The translations under genes and the position numbers were made by a program. A DNA stretch of 64,000 nucleotides from Microterricola viridarii (GTDB lineage Bacteria > Actinomycetota > Actinomycetes > Actinomycetales > Microbacteriaceae), in contig NZ_CP014145.1 in assembly GCF_001542775.1 (NCBI RefSeq), positions 248,001 through 312,000 on the forward strand. Reading direction: 5' to 3'. The notes beneath the pieces were generated by a model. The model was not told the DNA's origin and ran no database searches. It was given only the letters and a program-made list of their open reading frames with translations. Below are positions 16,991 to 25,097 of this stretch, one piece after another; positions within the stretch are counted from its first letter, which is position 1, and every line of letters begins with the position of its first letter.

Positions 16991-18193
16991 TCAGACGCGC
17001 TCGACCAGCAGAGTGACGTGTTTGCCCGCGGCGCGGGTCAGCACGATCGTGGCCGAGCCGCTGCCCTTCAGCTTCAGCCGGGTGCGCAGGCTGGCCGGGT
17101 CGACGTCGATGCCGCGCTTCTTGATCTCCAGCGTGCCGATGCCCCGGGTCGCCAGCGCCGCCTTGAGCTTCTTCTCGTCGTTCGGCAGCTGCTCGAGCAC
17201 GCGGAAGCACGTCGCGAACGGGGTCTCAGTCGCGGTATCCGCGGTCAGGTAGGCGATGCCGTCGCTCAGCATCCTCGCGTCGAGGGAGCGGGCCAGGTCG
17301 CCGATCAGGCGGGCCCGGATGACGGCCCCGTCCGGCTCGTACAGGTAGGCGCCGAGCGCGCCGACCTCTGCGTCGGCGCTGTCCGCCTCCGCGGTGAGCT
17401 CGTGGCTGCCGGCCCTGCCGAGAAGCAGCGCACTGCGCCGCACGCCGGGGCGGGCCAGCGCGCCGAACCACAGCCCCATCTCGACGAGGGCGCCGTCGAC
17501 AGACACCCACTGCGCCTCGGCGTCGGTCGGGATCAGCTCACGGTCGAATCCGGGTCCGAGCTTCACGCCGGTCGGCATCCGCTGGCCGAGGCCGAAGGCG
17601 AAGTCCAACGACGGCGTGTAGTCCTCAGGCCGGGTCAGCCGGGAGGTGTTGGCATGCCCGGCGCTGCGCCGGGCCGGGTCCAGGTAAACGCCGTCGGCCG
17701 GACCGTCGGCCAAGCCGTCGAGGTCGACCTCCTCTGCCCTGGCGTGCAGCACGGTGGCCCGGGGGAACGGCGCCAGGTTGAAGGAGGCCAGCGTGGCCGT
17801 CACCTCGTCGGCGTCCGCGGCGGTCACCCGCAACTCGAGGGCGGCCATGGCAAGGGCGTCGCCGCCGATGCCGCAGCCGAGGTCGGCCACATGCTGCACC
17901 CCGGCGCCGGCGAAGCGGCCGGCGTGCAGGGCGGCGACCCTCAGCCGGGTCGCCTGCTCGAGGCCGGCCTCAGTGAAAAGCATGGTGCGGGCGAACTCGC
18001 CGAATTTGCCGGCCGCCTTGGCGCGGAGCTTCGCCTGGCTGAGCACTGCGGCGACGAGCTCCGGCGGGTGCCCCTCCTTGCGGAGCGCGGCGACGGTGCG
18101 CACGACATCCGCGGAGGAATCCCATTCCGGCAGCGAGTCGAGCAGCCGCAGCCCCTCGGGGGAGAGGAGGGCGACGAGCTCACTGCGTTCCAT
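16991..18193 (-). CDS. Class I SAM-dependent methyltransferase with THUMP-like domain
   Basis: The 400-residue protein has an N-terminal helical part (residues 1-95), then a Rossmann methyltransferase core with VQHVADLGCGIGGDALAMAA as the SAM-binding loop, TAADADEV after strand two and the motif DGVYLDPARR. The C-terminal 80 residues (from about 320, with ALATRGIGTLEIKKRGIDVD) resemble the THUMP-like region found in this actinobacterial family. That suggests an RNA substrate, but the target is not known. It converges on the DUF4190 gene and is divergent from groES. Confidence 0.85.
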   Translation of the reverse strand: MERSELVALLSPEGLRLLDSLPEWDSSADVVRTVAALRKEGHPPELVAAVLSQAKLRAKAAGKFGEFARTMLFTEAGLEQATRLRVAALHAGRFAGAGVQHVADLGCGIGGDALAMAALELRVTAADADEVTATLASFNLAPFPRATVLHARAEEVDLDGLADGPADGVYLDPARRSAGHANTSRLTRPEDYTPSLDFAFGLGQRMPTGVKLGPGFDRELIPTDAEAQWVSVDGALVEMGLWFGALARPGVRRSALLLGRAGSHELTAEADSADAEVGALGAYLYEPDGAVIRARLIGDLARSLDARMLSDGIAYLTADTATETPFATCFRVLEQLPNDEKKLKAALATRGIGTLEIKKRGIDVDPASLRTRLKLKGSGSATIVLTRAAGKHVTLLVERV

Positions 18194-18309
18194 ATGGCCA
18201 CGCTAACACCGCAGCGGGCACGCGAATTCTGTGGCGGCCCGCCGAGCCCGGCATCCGCCGTCGTCGGCTGCACGCTGTTGGCGAACGCGCACGATTCCAG
18301 CGCAATTGT

Positions 18310-18336
18310 CTGGCACTCACGTTGCACGAGTGCCAG
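18310..18336 (+). promoter_or_regulatory. CIRCE operator 1 (HrcA site) of groES
   Basis: CTGGCACTC-N9-GAGTGCCAG is a perfect 9-9-9 inverted repeat of the CIRCE type. The -35 box of the groES promoter lies inside its spacer and the first bases of its right arm, so HrcA binding would block polymerase. Confidence 0.9.
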
Positions 18337-18350
18337 CCAAGCCCTAAACT
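18322..18350 (+). promoter_or_regulatory. Predicted groES promoter
   Basis: TTGCAC (18322-18327) and TAAACT (18345-18350) are 17 nt apart. The predicted start of transcription, near 18357, falls inside the second CIRCE element. Confidence 0.8.
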
Positions 18351-18354
18351 CGAC

Positions 18355-18381
18355 TTAGCACTCTCGGTGTGAGTGTGCTAA
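18355..18381 (+). promoter_or_regulatory. CIRCE operator 2 (HrcA site) of groES
   Basis: TTAGCACTC-N9-GTGTGCTAA matches the classical CIRCE sequence except for one base in the right arm (GTG for GAG). It covers the predicted transcription start. Confidence 0.9.
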
Positions 18382-18412
18382 TTCCTTAGTCTTTTCTAGA
18401 AAGAGGTCAACC

Positions 18413-18709
18413 GTGTCGGTCAGCATCAAGCCGCTCGAGGATCGCATTGTCATCAAGCAGGTTGAGGCAGAGCAGGTCACTGCCTCTGGCCTCGTCATCC
18501 CTGACACCGCCAAGGAGAAGCCCCAGGAGGGCGAGGTTGTGGCTGTGGGCCCCGGCCGCATCGACGACAACGGCAACCGCGTCCCGCTCGACGTTGCTGT
18601 CGGCGACAAGGTGCTCTACTCCAAGTACGGTGGAACCGAAGTGAAGTTCGGCGGCGAGGACTTCCTCGTGCTGTCGGCTCGCGACGTGCTCGCGGTGGTC
18701 GTGCGCTAA
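18413..18709 (+). CDS. groES: Co-chaperonin GroES
   Basis: GroES is the heptameric lid of the GroEL folding chamber. The 98-residue protein begins [20 protein letters not shown] and has the mobile-loop segment [20 protein letters not shown] and the [20 protein letters not shown] end. The GTG at 18413 is the start, with AGAGG upstream. Two CIRCE sites control it. It is followed by a terminator and then rarD, so it is monocistronic here and groEL must lie elsewhere; this split is common in actinobacteria. Confidence 0.97.
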   Translation: MSVSIKPLEDRIVIKQVEAEQVTASGLVIPDTAKEKPQEGEVVAVGPGRIDDNGNRVPLDVAVGDKVLYSKYGGTEVKFGGEDFLVLSARDVLAVVVR

Positions 18710-18739
18710 GCACCTCCCTCGCTGAATACCAGCGTTTCC

Positions 18740-18778
18740 CGAAAGACCCGGATGGCCTCGTGCCGTCCGGGTCTTTCG
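18740..18778 (+). terminator. Intrinsic terminator after groES
   Basis: Bases 18740-18752 pair perfectly with 18766-18778 (CGAAAGACCCGGA). The stem can extend inward through TGGC and GCCG. It ends the groES transcript. Confidence 0.85.
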
Positions 18779-18837
18779 TCGTCGGGGCCCCGTGCACTCG
18801 GGTACGTGAGGGTCGCAGTGTGCACTGTATGCAGGCG

Positions 18838-18843
18838 TAGACT
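18838..18843 (+). promoter_or_regulatory. -10 element for leaderless rarD
   Basis: TAGACT ends 6 nt before the GTG at 18850, the ideal leaderless spacing. A short GAGG before the start could still serve as a weak ribosome site. Confidence 0.6.
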
Positions 18844-18849
18844 TCCGAG

Positions 18850-19815
18850 GTGCCAGCTCCCCACGAATCGCCGTCCGCCTCGACCGCGTCGGTGTCGGAT
18901 GTCGCCAGCGGCAATGGCCGCGCCGGCCTGATCTACGCCGCATCCGCCTATCTTCTGTGGGGCTTCCTCCCGCTCTACTTCATCGCCCTGGCGCCGAGCG
19001 GGGCCTTCGAGGTCGTCGCCTGGCGCATCGTGTTCTCGCTTGTCTTCTGTGCGGTGCTGCTCGCCGTCACCCGCCGTTATCGGCCGTTCCTCGCCCTGCT
19101 CAAGCGGCCCCGGATCTCGCTCACCATGGCGCTCGCCGGTGCGCTGATCTACATCAACTGGCAGACCTACGTCTACAGCGCGCTGAGCGGCCAGGTCGTC
19201 GAGGCCGCACTGGGCTACTTCATCAACCCGATCGTCACCGTGTTCCTCGGCGTCTTCTTCCTGCGTGAGAAGCTGCGCCCGGCACAGTGGACGGCCGTCG
19301 GGATCAGTCTGGTGGCTGTGCTGGTGCTGGCGATCAGCGCCGGCAGCGTGCCCTGGATCGCCCTCACGCTGGCCTTCTCGTTCGGGTTCTACGGTTTCAT
19401 CAAGAAGCGGGTCGGCCACGCCGTGGACGCAGTGGCGGGGCTCAGCATGGAGACGCTCTGGCTGCTGCCCGTTGCCGTCATCCAGCTCATCATCGTCGGC
19501 CTGACGACGGGCATCACGTTCGGCACCGTCAGCCCGGTGCACTCGCTGCTGCTCGTGGGCCTCGGAGTCATCACCGCCATCCCGCTGCTGTTCTTCGCCG
19601 CGGCCTCCCGGCGCCTGCCTTTGGTGGTCTTGGGCTTCATTCAGTACTTCGCGCCCGTCATCCAGTTCCTCGTCGGCGTGCTGATCTTGCACGAGACGAT
19701 GTCGGACGCGCGCTGGATCGGCTTCTCGCTGGTCTGGTTGGCGCTCATCATCCTGATGGTCGATGGCATGGTCAGCACGCGCGCCACGCGCCGCAGCGTT
19801 CCCGAACTGGTCTGA
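18850..19815 (+). CDS. rarD: RarD-type EamA family transporter
   Basis: The 321-residue integral membrane protein has about ten predicted helices in two EamA-like halves. The first half starts at residue 27 (LIYAASAYLLWGFLPLYFIA). SYSTEM signature residues of RarD, such as QTYVYSALSGQVVEAALGYF and INPIVTVFLGVFFLREKL, are present. RarD proteins are assigned to the drug/metabolite transporter superfamily, but their substrate is not firmly known. The first 26 residues are polar and low-complexity. It is a single gene between two terminator-bounded units. Confidence 0.88.
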   Translation: MPAPHESPSASTASVSDVASGNGRAGLIYAASAYLLWGFLPLYFIALAPSGAFEVVAWRIVFSLVFCAVLLAVTRRYRPFLALLKRPRISLTMALAGALIYINWQTYVYSALSGQVVEAALGYFINPIVTVFLGVFFLREKLRPAQWTAVGISLVAVLVLAISAGSVPWIALTLAFSFGFYGFIKKRVGHAVDAVAGLSMETLWLLPVAVIQLIIVGLTTGITFGTVSPVHSLLLVGLGVITAIPLLFFAAASRRLPLVVLGFIQYFAPVIQFLVGVLILHETMSDARWIGFSLVWLALIILMVDGMVSTRATRRSVPELV

Positions 19816-19909
19816 ACCGCCGCAGGCAGAGGCGCCTGCTCGCTCATTCCGGCACGCCCGGCAGATGTAACGATTTGACACCGCGCGCAACGATGTGGCC
19901 ACAAAAACC

Positions 19910-19938
19910 TTGTATCGGTGCGCGACGGCCAATACTGT
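19910..19938 (+). promoter_or_regulatory. Predicted promoter of the binding-protein gene
   Basis: TTGTAT (19910-19915) and TACTGT (19933-19938) are 17 nt apart. Transcription would start near 19945, leaving a leader of about 50 nt to the ATG at 19997. Confidence 0.65.
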
Positions 19939-19996
19939 GACTCAACGGCAGTCGCTGAGGCTGCCTCAACAGTGTTCAATCGAGCCAAGGAGCACC

Positions 19997-21313
19997 ATGA
20001 GTGTAATAGTGAAGGCCTCGGTCTCACGCTCTGTCCGGGCCATGCTGAGCGGGGTCGCCATCGTCGGCGTCAGCGCACTGGTGCTCACCGGATGCAGCAG
20101 CGGAGCCAGCCCCGAATCCTCCGCATCGCCCGGGGGGTCAGAGACTCCCAGCGCAGATGCCGGCGAGGCGCTGCCCATCAAGGCAGGTGACCGCGACCTC
20201 ACTCTGAAGGTGGGGCAGCTGGTTCCGCAGAGCGGCTCACTCGCGTTCCTCGGCCCGCCCCAGATCGCTGCCGCGAAGCTCGCCGTCGATGACATCAATG
20301 CCGCCAACCTCGGCATCAAGCTCGACCTGATCGTGCGCGACGAGGGTGACACCACCGTCGACGTCGCAACGGGATCGGTCACCGACCTGCTCTCGCAGGG
20401 CGTTTCCGCGATCTCCGGCGCTGCGGCATCCGCCCAGACCCGCAACGTCTACGGGCAGGTCACCAGCGCCGGCGTCGTGCTGATGTCGCCGTCCAACACG
20501 GGCCTCGACCTTAGCAACATCGCCGACAACGGCCTGTACTGGCGTACGGCGCCGTCTGACGTGCTGCAGGGCGAGGTGCTCGGCAACCTCATCGCAGAGG
20601 ACGGCAACAGCACCCTCGGCATCATCTACCAGAACGACGCGTATGGCACCGGCCTCGCTGACACCACGAAGAAGAACTTCGAGGCCAGCGGTGGCAAGGT
20701 TGTCGCCGAGTCGAGCTTCAACACGGGTGACACCAACTTCACGACGCAGATCAGCGACGTGACGGCTCAGAACCCGGATGCGATCGCCCTGATCACCTTC
20801 GACCAGAGCAAGATCATCATCCCCGAGCTGGTCGGTGGCGGTTTCCCCGGCGACAAGCTGTACCTGGTGGACGGCAACCTCGTCGACTACAGCGCCGACT
20901 TCGCGGCCGGTCTCATCACGGGGGCCAAGGGCACCAAGCCCGGCCTCGACCTCACCAAGCTCGGTGACTTCACCGACCGCCTGCTGACGGTTGACCCGAC
21001 GCTGACCGACTTCACCTACGCGCCCGAGTCGTACGACAACATCGTGCTCTTCGCGCTGGCGGCCTATGCGGCCGACGACACGACGGGTAAGTCGATCGCC
21101 GACTACCTCCGCCAGATCTCTGGCGGCACGGGCGACGGCACGAAGGTGACCACCTTCGAGGAGGGCGTCGCCCTGCTCAAGGATGGCAAGCAGATCGACT
21201 ACGACGGCTACTCCGGCCCGATCACCTTCGATGCGAACGGCGACCCGACCCAGGCGACGATCGGCATCTACCAGTACGACGCAAGCAACATGCCGTCGAA
21301 GCGACTCAACTAG
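19997..21313 (+). CDS. LIV-type ABC transporter substrate-binding lipoprotein
   Basis: The 438-residue protein has a lipoprotein signal peptide ending in LVLTGC, with C33 as the predicted lipidated residue. A short Ser/Pro-rich linker and a periplasmic-binding-protein type I (LivJ-like) domain from about residue 70 follow. Features include VGQLVPQSGSLAFLGPPQIA, LIVRDEGDTTVD and ATGSVTDLLSQGVSAISGAA. It probably captures a branched-chain amino acid or related small molecule for the LivFGMH machinery encoded convergently downstream. The ATG at 19997 has an AAGGAG site; upstream in-frame starts would spoil the signal peptide. Confidence 0.9.
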   Translation: MSVIVKASVSRSVRAMLSGVAIVGVSALVLTGCSSGASPESSASPGGSETPSADAGEALPIKAGDRDLTLKVGQLVPQSGSLAFLGPPQIAAAKLAVDDINAANLGIKLDLIVRDEGDTTVDVATGSVTDLLSQGVSAISGAAASAQTRNVYGQVTSAGVVLMSPSNTGLDLSNIADNGLYWRTAPSDVLQGEVLGNLIAEDGNSTLGIIYQNDAYGTGLADTTKKNFEASGGKVVAESSFNTGDTNFTTQISDVTAQNPDAIALITFDQSKIIIPELVGGGFPGDKLYLVDGNLVDYSADFAAGLITGAKGTKPGLDLTKLGDFTDRLLTVDPTLTDFTYAPESYDNIVLFALAAYAADDTTGKSIADYLRQISGGTGDGTKVTTFEEGVALLKDGKQIDYDGYSGPITFDANGDPTQATIGIYQYDASNMPSKRLN

Positions 21314-21337
21314 TCCTCACCGACGACTCCTAGCAGG

Positions 21338-21369
21338 CGGAGGGCCCCGGCTTCGGCCGGGGCCCTCCG
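21338..21369 (+). terminator. Intrinsic terminator after the binding-protein gene
   Basis: A perfect 14-bp stem (21338-21351 with 21356-21369) is capped by a TTCG tetraloop. Confidence 0.9.
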
Positions 21370-21411
21370 TGCTGTGTTGTGCGGGCGGCGCCGGGTATCG
21401 TGCACAGGTCC

Positions 21412-21442
21412 TTGACTCTCACACGGTGTGAGGGCAGATCGT
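21412..21442 (+). promoter_or_regulatory. MerR-type promoter/operator with long spacer
   Basis: TTGACT (21412-21417) and GATCGT (21437-21442) are 19 nt apart, longer than normal. The spacer holds the palindrome CTCACAC-G-GTGTGAG (21418-21432). An over-long spacer with a central dyad is the classical design that MerR-family activators untwist. It directly precedes the MerR gene, so autoregulation is likely. Confidence 0.75.
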
Positions 21443-21451
21443 GGAGACATC

Positions 21452-22321
21452 ATGTACACCATCGGAGAATTCGCATCGATCGGTCGGGTGTCTGTGCGCA
21501 TGCTCAGGCACTACGACGAGATCGGCCTGCTCGTGCCCGCCCGCGTGGACCCCTTCTCTGGCTACCGTTCCTACTCCGGCGCCCAGTTCGCCGAGCTCGG
21601 CCGTCTGGTCGCGGTGAAGGAGTTGGGCTTCAAGCTGGAGGATGTCGCCGCGATCGTGCACGGCACTGTCAGCGACGACGGCTATCGGGCGCTGCTCGTG
21701 GAGCGCCGTGCCGAGCTGGCACGGCAGATCGAGCTCGACATCGCACGACTGGGCCGGATCGAGGCGCGTCTCCGCACATCAGAAGGAGGAACAACCATGT
21801 CTGGAGCATCACAGGCGAACCAGGATGCCGGCCGCGCGGCCGTGGAACTACGCGCGCTGCCCGCCGTTCGCGTCGCGCTGGCGACCGCCGTTGCCCCCGG
21901 CTTCGGCCCCGAGAACATCAGCCCCGTCATCGGCCCGCTGTTTGACCGGCTACGCACCGCGCTCACCGCGGCGGGCAGCCCGCCGCGCGGTGAAGCGTTC
22001 GCGAGCTACGAGGCGATCGAGGACGCCCCGGACGGCGAGAGCGTCCGCGCCAGCGCCGCGTTCGCCGTGGACGGCGACGTCGCCGACGCCGACGCCGACG
22101 GCTTCAGCGTGCAGCAGCTGCCCGCGGTCGAGCTGGCCGCCACGCTCGTGCACTACGGCGAGATGGCACGGATCGGCGACACCTGGCAGGCCCTGGACGA
22201 GTGGATCGACGCCAACGGCTACGAGCTCGCCGGGGTGTGCCGTGAGCGCTACGTCGTCGCGCAGCCCGAGCCGGAGCAGAACTGGGTGACGGAGCTGCAG
22301 CAGCCCGTCGTGCGGCGCTAG
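21452..22321 (+). CDS. MerR-family regulator with GyrI-like effector domain
   Basis: The 289-residue protein starts with a MerR winged-helix domain (IGEFASIGRVSVRMLRHYDE, then the wing FSGYRSYSGAQ). A coiled-coil dimerisation helix spans about residues 75-115. The C-terminal domain from about residue 125 (ELRALPAVRVALATAV and AAFAVDGDV) resembles GyrI/BmrR-type effector-binding folds. Such proteins usually sense small hydrophobic molecules. The ATG at 21452 is used; an in-frame GTG at 21428 lies inside the operator. It lies between the binding-protein gene and the liv operon, but nothing shows that it controls either. Confidence 0.9.
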   Translation: MYTIGEFASIGRVSVRMLRHYDEIGLLVPARVDPFSGYRSYSGAQFAELGRLVAVKELGFKLEDVAAIVHGTVSDDGYRALLVERRAELARQIELDIARLGRIEARLRTSEGGTTMSGASQANQDAGRAAVELRALPAVRVALATAVAPGFGPENISPVIGPLFDRLRTALTAAGSPPRGEAFASYEAIEDAPDGESVRASAAFAVDGDVADADADGFSVQQLPAVELAATLVHYGEMARIGDTWQALDEWIDANGYELAGVCRERYVVAQPEPEQNWVTELQQPVVRR

Positions 22322-22371
22322 ACAGCACAACTCGCTGCGGTATCCGCCCGCGCCCGCTCAGCGCCACGGGA

Positions 22372-22406
22372 TGCGCCCTGCGCCACATGATGTGGCGCAG
22401 GGCGCA
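22372..22406. terminator. Bidirectional terminator between merR and livF
   Basis: A perfect 16-bp stem (22372-22387 with 22391-22406, TGCGCCCTGCGCCACA) with a tiny loop separates two converging genes. Confidence 0.88.
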
Positions 22407-22428
22407 GAAGGTGGGGGCAGGGCCCGCG

Positions 22429-23211
22429 CTACTCGTCGTCCTGGCCGAGGGTGCCGAGGTAGAGGCCGATCACCTTGGGGTCGTTCAGCAGCTCGCGGCC
22501 GGTGCCGGTGTAGGCGTCCTTGCCGTGGTCGAGCACGTAGCCGCGGTCGCAGATCTGCAGGCAGCGGCGGGCGTTCTGCTCGACCATGATCGTGGTGACG
22601 CCTGCCTTGTTGATCTCTTTGACCCGGAGGAAGGCCTCGTCCTGGCGCACGGGGGAGAGGCCGGCGCTCGGCTCGTCGAGCAGCAGCACGTGCGGGCCCA
22701 TCATCAGCGCGCGCGACATGGCCACCATCTGGCGCTCGCCGCCGGAGAGCGAGCCGGCGCGCTGCCCGAGCCGCTTGCCCAGCTCCGGGAAGATCGCCGT
22801 GACAAACTCCAACCGCTCTGCCAGCCCCTTCGGCTTCTGGTAGATCCCCATCTCGAGGTTCTCCTGGATGGTCAGCGTCGGGAAGACGTTGTTCGTCTGC
22901 GGCACGAATCCGACGCCCTTGCCGACCAACTTGTTGGCCTTGAGGTTCGTGATCTCCTCGCCGTGCAGATAGATGCCGCCCTCGCGCACCTTGACCAGGC
23001 CGAAGATCGCTTTGAGCAGCGTGGACTTGCCCGCTCCGTTCGGCCCGATGATGCCGATCAGCTCGCCCTGGCGGGCGCTGAGGGAGCAGTCCGTGAGGAT
23101 GTTGATGCCGGGCAGGTATCCGGCCGTCACGCCGCGCACGTCGACGACGAGCTCGCGGGTGTCGGGTTCCGGCTGCCCCGCCGGGATGGTGCCAGGGCTA
23201 CTGTTCGTCAT
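22429..23211 (-). CDS. livF: LIV-type ABC transporter ATP-binding protein LivF
   Basis: The 260-residue ATPase has the Walker A GPNGAGKS (residues 56-63), signature SLSGGERQMVAMSRALMMGP and Walker B VLLLDEPSAGLSP. Its shorter length and family motifs (VGFVPQTNNVFPTLTIQENL) match LivF and separate it from LivG. It powers uptake through LivH-LivM, using the lipoprotein encoded near 20 kb. Its start overlaps the end of livG by 14 nt. It is the last gene of the livHMGF operon. Confidence 0.92.
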   Translation of the reverse strand: MTNSSPGTIPAGQPEPDTRELVVDVRGVTAGYLPGINILTDCSLSARQGELIGIIGPNGAGKSTLLKAIFGLVKVREGGIYLHGEEITNLKANKLVGKGVGFVPQTNNVFPTLTIQENLEMGIYQKPKGLAERLEFVTAIFPELGKRLGQRAGSLSGGERQMVAMSRALMMGPHVLLLDEPSAGLSPVRQDEAFLRVKEINKAGVTTIMVEQNARRCLQICDRGYVLDHGKDAYTGTGRELLNDPKVIGLYLGTLGQDDE

Positions 23212-24112
23212 CGAGGAGCTCCTTAATGGCTTCGACGTGGCCGCTGTCGCTGCTGCCGAGGTCGCTGTCGTGGTGTTGGCCCAGATAGGCGTCGATCACG
23301 GCCGGGTTCTGCATCACCGTCTTCGGGTCGCCCTCTGCCACGACGCGGCCCTCTGCCATCACGATCACCCAGTCGGCGATGTGCCGCACCATGTGCATGT
23401 CGTGTTCGACGAAGAGCACCGTCATCCCCTGCTCCTTGAGACCGAGGATGTGGTCGAGCAGAGACTGGGTGAGCGCCGGGTTCACACCGGCCATCGGCTC
23501 ATCGAGCATCACCAGGGTCGGGTCGCTCATCAGGGCCCTGGCCATCTCGAGCAGTTTGCGCTGGCCGCCGGAAAGGCTGGCGGCGTAGTCGGTCCGCTTC
23601 TCGTCGAGCTTGAACCGGGTGAGCAGCTCGAGCGCCTTCGCCTCAATCTGCTGATCCTGTTTGCGCCAGAGGAACGGGAACAGTGCGCGGAACATGTACT
23701 CGCCGATCTGGCCGGTCGCACCGAGCTTCATGTTGTCCATCACGCTGAGCAAGGCGAGCGATTTGGTGAGCTGGAAGGTGCGGATCAGTCCCATGCGCGC
23801 CACCCGGAAGGCGGGGACGTGCGCGAGCGGCTTGTCGTTGAACGTCCAGCTGCCGGCATCCGGCTTGTCAAAACCGGTGAGCAGGTTGAAGAACGTCGTC
23901 TTACCGGCCCCGTTCGGACCAATCAGCGCCGTGATCGCACCGCGCGGGATCTCGACGTGCTCGACGTCGACGGCGGTGAGGCCGCCGAAGGTGCGCCGCA
24001 CGCCGTCCGCGATGAGGATGGGGTCGTTCTTGCGGCACCCGGGAACCGCGTCGCCGATGTGCAGGTCAACCGACTTGACCGGCCGGGAGCTGGGGGTCGA
24101 GTTACTTGACAA
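23198..24112 (-). CDS. livG: LIV-type ABC transporter ATP-binding protein LivG
   Basis: The 304-residue ATPase has Walker A GPNGAGKT (residues 65-72), signature SLSGGQRKLLEMARALMSDP and Walker B VMLDEPMAGVNP. The LivG-type insert follows the Q-loop (LIRTFQLTKSLALLSVMDNM). The start is TTG at 24112, with AAGGAG 7 nt upstream, and it overlaps the end of livM by 11 nt. The first 30 residues and an Asp/Ser-rich C-terminal tail are longer than in E. coli LivG. It partners LivF in the ATPase dimer. Confidence 0.92.
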   Translation of the reverse strand: MSSNSTPSSRPVKSVDLHIGDAVPGCRKNDPILIADGVRRTFGGLTAVDVEHVEIPRGAITALIGPNGAGKTTFFNLLTGFDKPDAGSWTFNDKPLAHVPAFRVARMGLIRTFQLTKSLALLSVMDNMKLGATGQIGEYMFRALFPFLWRKQDQQIEAKALELLTRFKLDEKRTDYAASLSGGQRKLLEMARALMSDPTLVMLDEPMAGVNPALTQSLLDHILGLKEQGMTVLFVEHDMHMVRHIADWVIVMAEGRVVAEGDPKTVMQNPAVIDAYLGQHHDSDLGSSDSGHVEAIKELLDDEQ

Positions 24113-25085
24113 AAGCCAGCTCCTTCTTGTTGCCGAGCAGGCCCTGCGGCCTGAATATGACGATCAACATGATGGCGACGCCGACCAGGATGAAGCGCAG
24201 CTGGCCGCCCTGCACCTGGGAGATCGGCAGCCAGCCGGCGTCAACGGCGCGGGCGACGAAACCGGAGAAGAACGAGAGCAGCACCCAGAACAGCATCGAC
24301 CCGACGATGGGTCCGAGGATCGTCGCGGCCCCGCCGAGCAGCAGGATCGCGTAGATGAAGAAGGTGAGCGACGTCGCATAGTGGGCGGGGATCACCGCGC
24401 GCGGCATGATGAAGATCATGCCGGCGAGGGTGCCGAACACACCACCGAGGATGAGGCTCTGCATCTTGTAGGAGTACACGTTCTTGCCGAGAGCGCGCAC
24501 AGCATCCTCGTCTTCACGGATGCCCTTGAGCACGCGGCCCCACGGGCTGCGCATGAGCAGCCAGGTGAACACGCAGGCGAGCGCCACGACGCTCCACGCG
24601 GCGATGATCACCCACCAGTCATCGGCCGTGTGCTGCCACGGTCCGAAGCCGGCTATGCCCTCGAAGTGCAGTGGGTTCAGCGCGCGGAAGCTGTCCTTGT
24701 ACTCGCTGAGCCCATTGGCCGAGCCGGTCACGGCGACGAACGTGTTCGTGGTGAACAGCAACCGCACGATCTCGGCCGCCGCGATCGTGACGATGGCGAG
24801 GTAGTCGGCTCGCAGTCGCAGCGTCGGCACACCCAGGATCAGCGCGAACACCACGGACGCCCCGATGCCGACCAGCACTGCTCCCCAGACCGGGAAGCCG
24901 AAGGTGAGGATTGAGATGGCGTAGCCGTAGGCACCGAGCGCCATGAACCCGGCCTGTCCGAAGTTCAGCAGGCCGGTGTAGCCGAAGTGGATGGCCAGGC
25001 CGAGCGCGGCCAGCGCGTAGGCGGCCGTGGTCGGGCTGATCAGCTCGACCGCCGCATTAGAGAAGATGAGTCCCCAGTCGATCAT
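24102..25085 (-). CDS. livM: LIV-type ABC transporter permease LivM
   Basis: The 327-residue membrane protein has about nine predicted helices and the LivM signatures GYTGLLNFGQAGFMALGAYG and SPWGRVLKGIREDEDAVRAL, the cytoplasmic loop that contacts the ATPase. It forms the channel with LivH. The ATG at 25085 lies 12 nt from the livH stop, whose TAG is part of the TAGGAGG ribosome site, so the two are tightly coupled. The length is normal. Confidence 0.92.
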   Translation of the reverse strand: MIDWGLIFSNAAVELISPTTAAYALAALGLAIHFGYTGLLNFGQAGFMALGAYGYAISILTFGFPVWGAVLVGIGASVVFALILGVPTLRLRADYLAIVTIAAAEIVRLLFTTNTFVAVTGSANGLSEYKDSFRALNPLHFEGIAGFGPWQHTADDWWVIIAAWSVVALACVFTWLLMRSPWGRVLKGIREDEDAVRALGKNVYSYKMQSLILGGVFGTLAGMIFIMPRAVIPAHYATSLTFFIYAILLLGGAATILGPIVGSMLFWVLLSFFSGFVARAVDAGWLPISQVQGGQLRFILVGVAIMLIVIFRPQGLLGNKKELAFVK

Positions 25086-25097
25086 TGCGAGGCCCTC

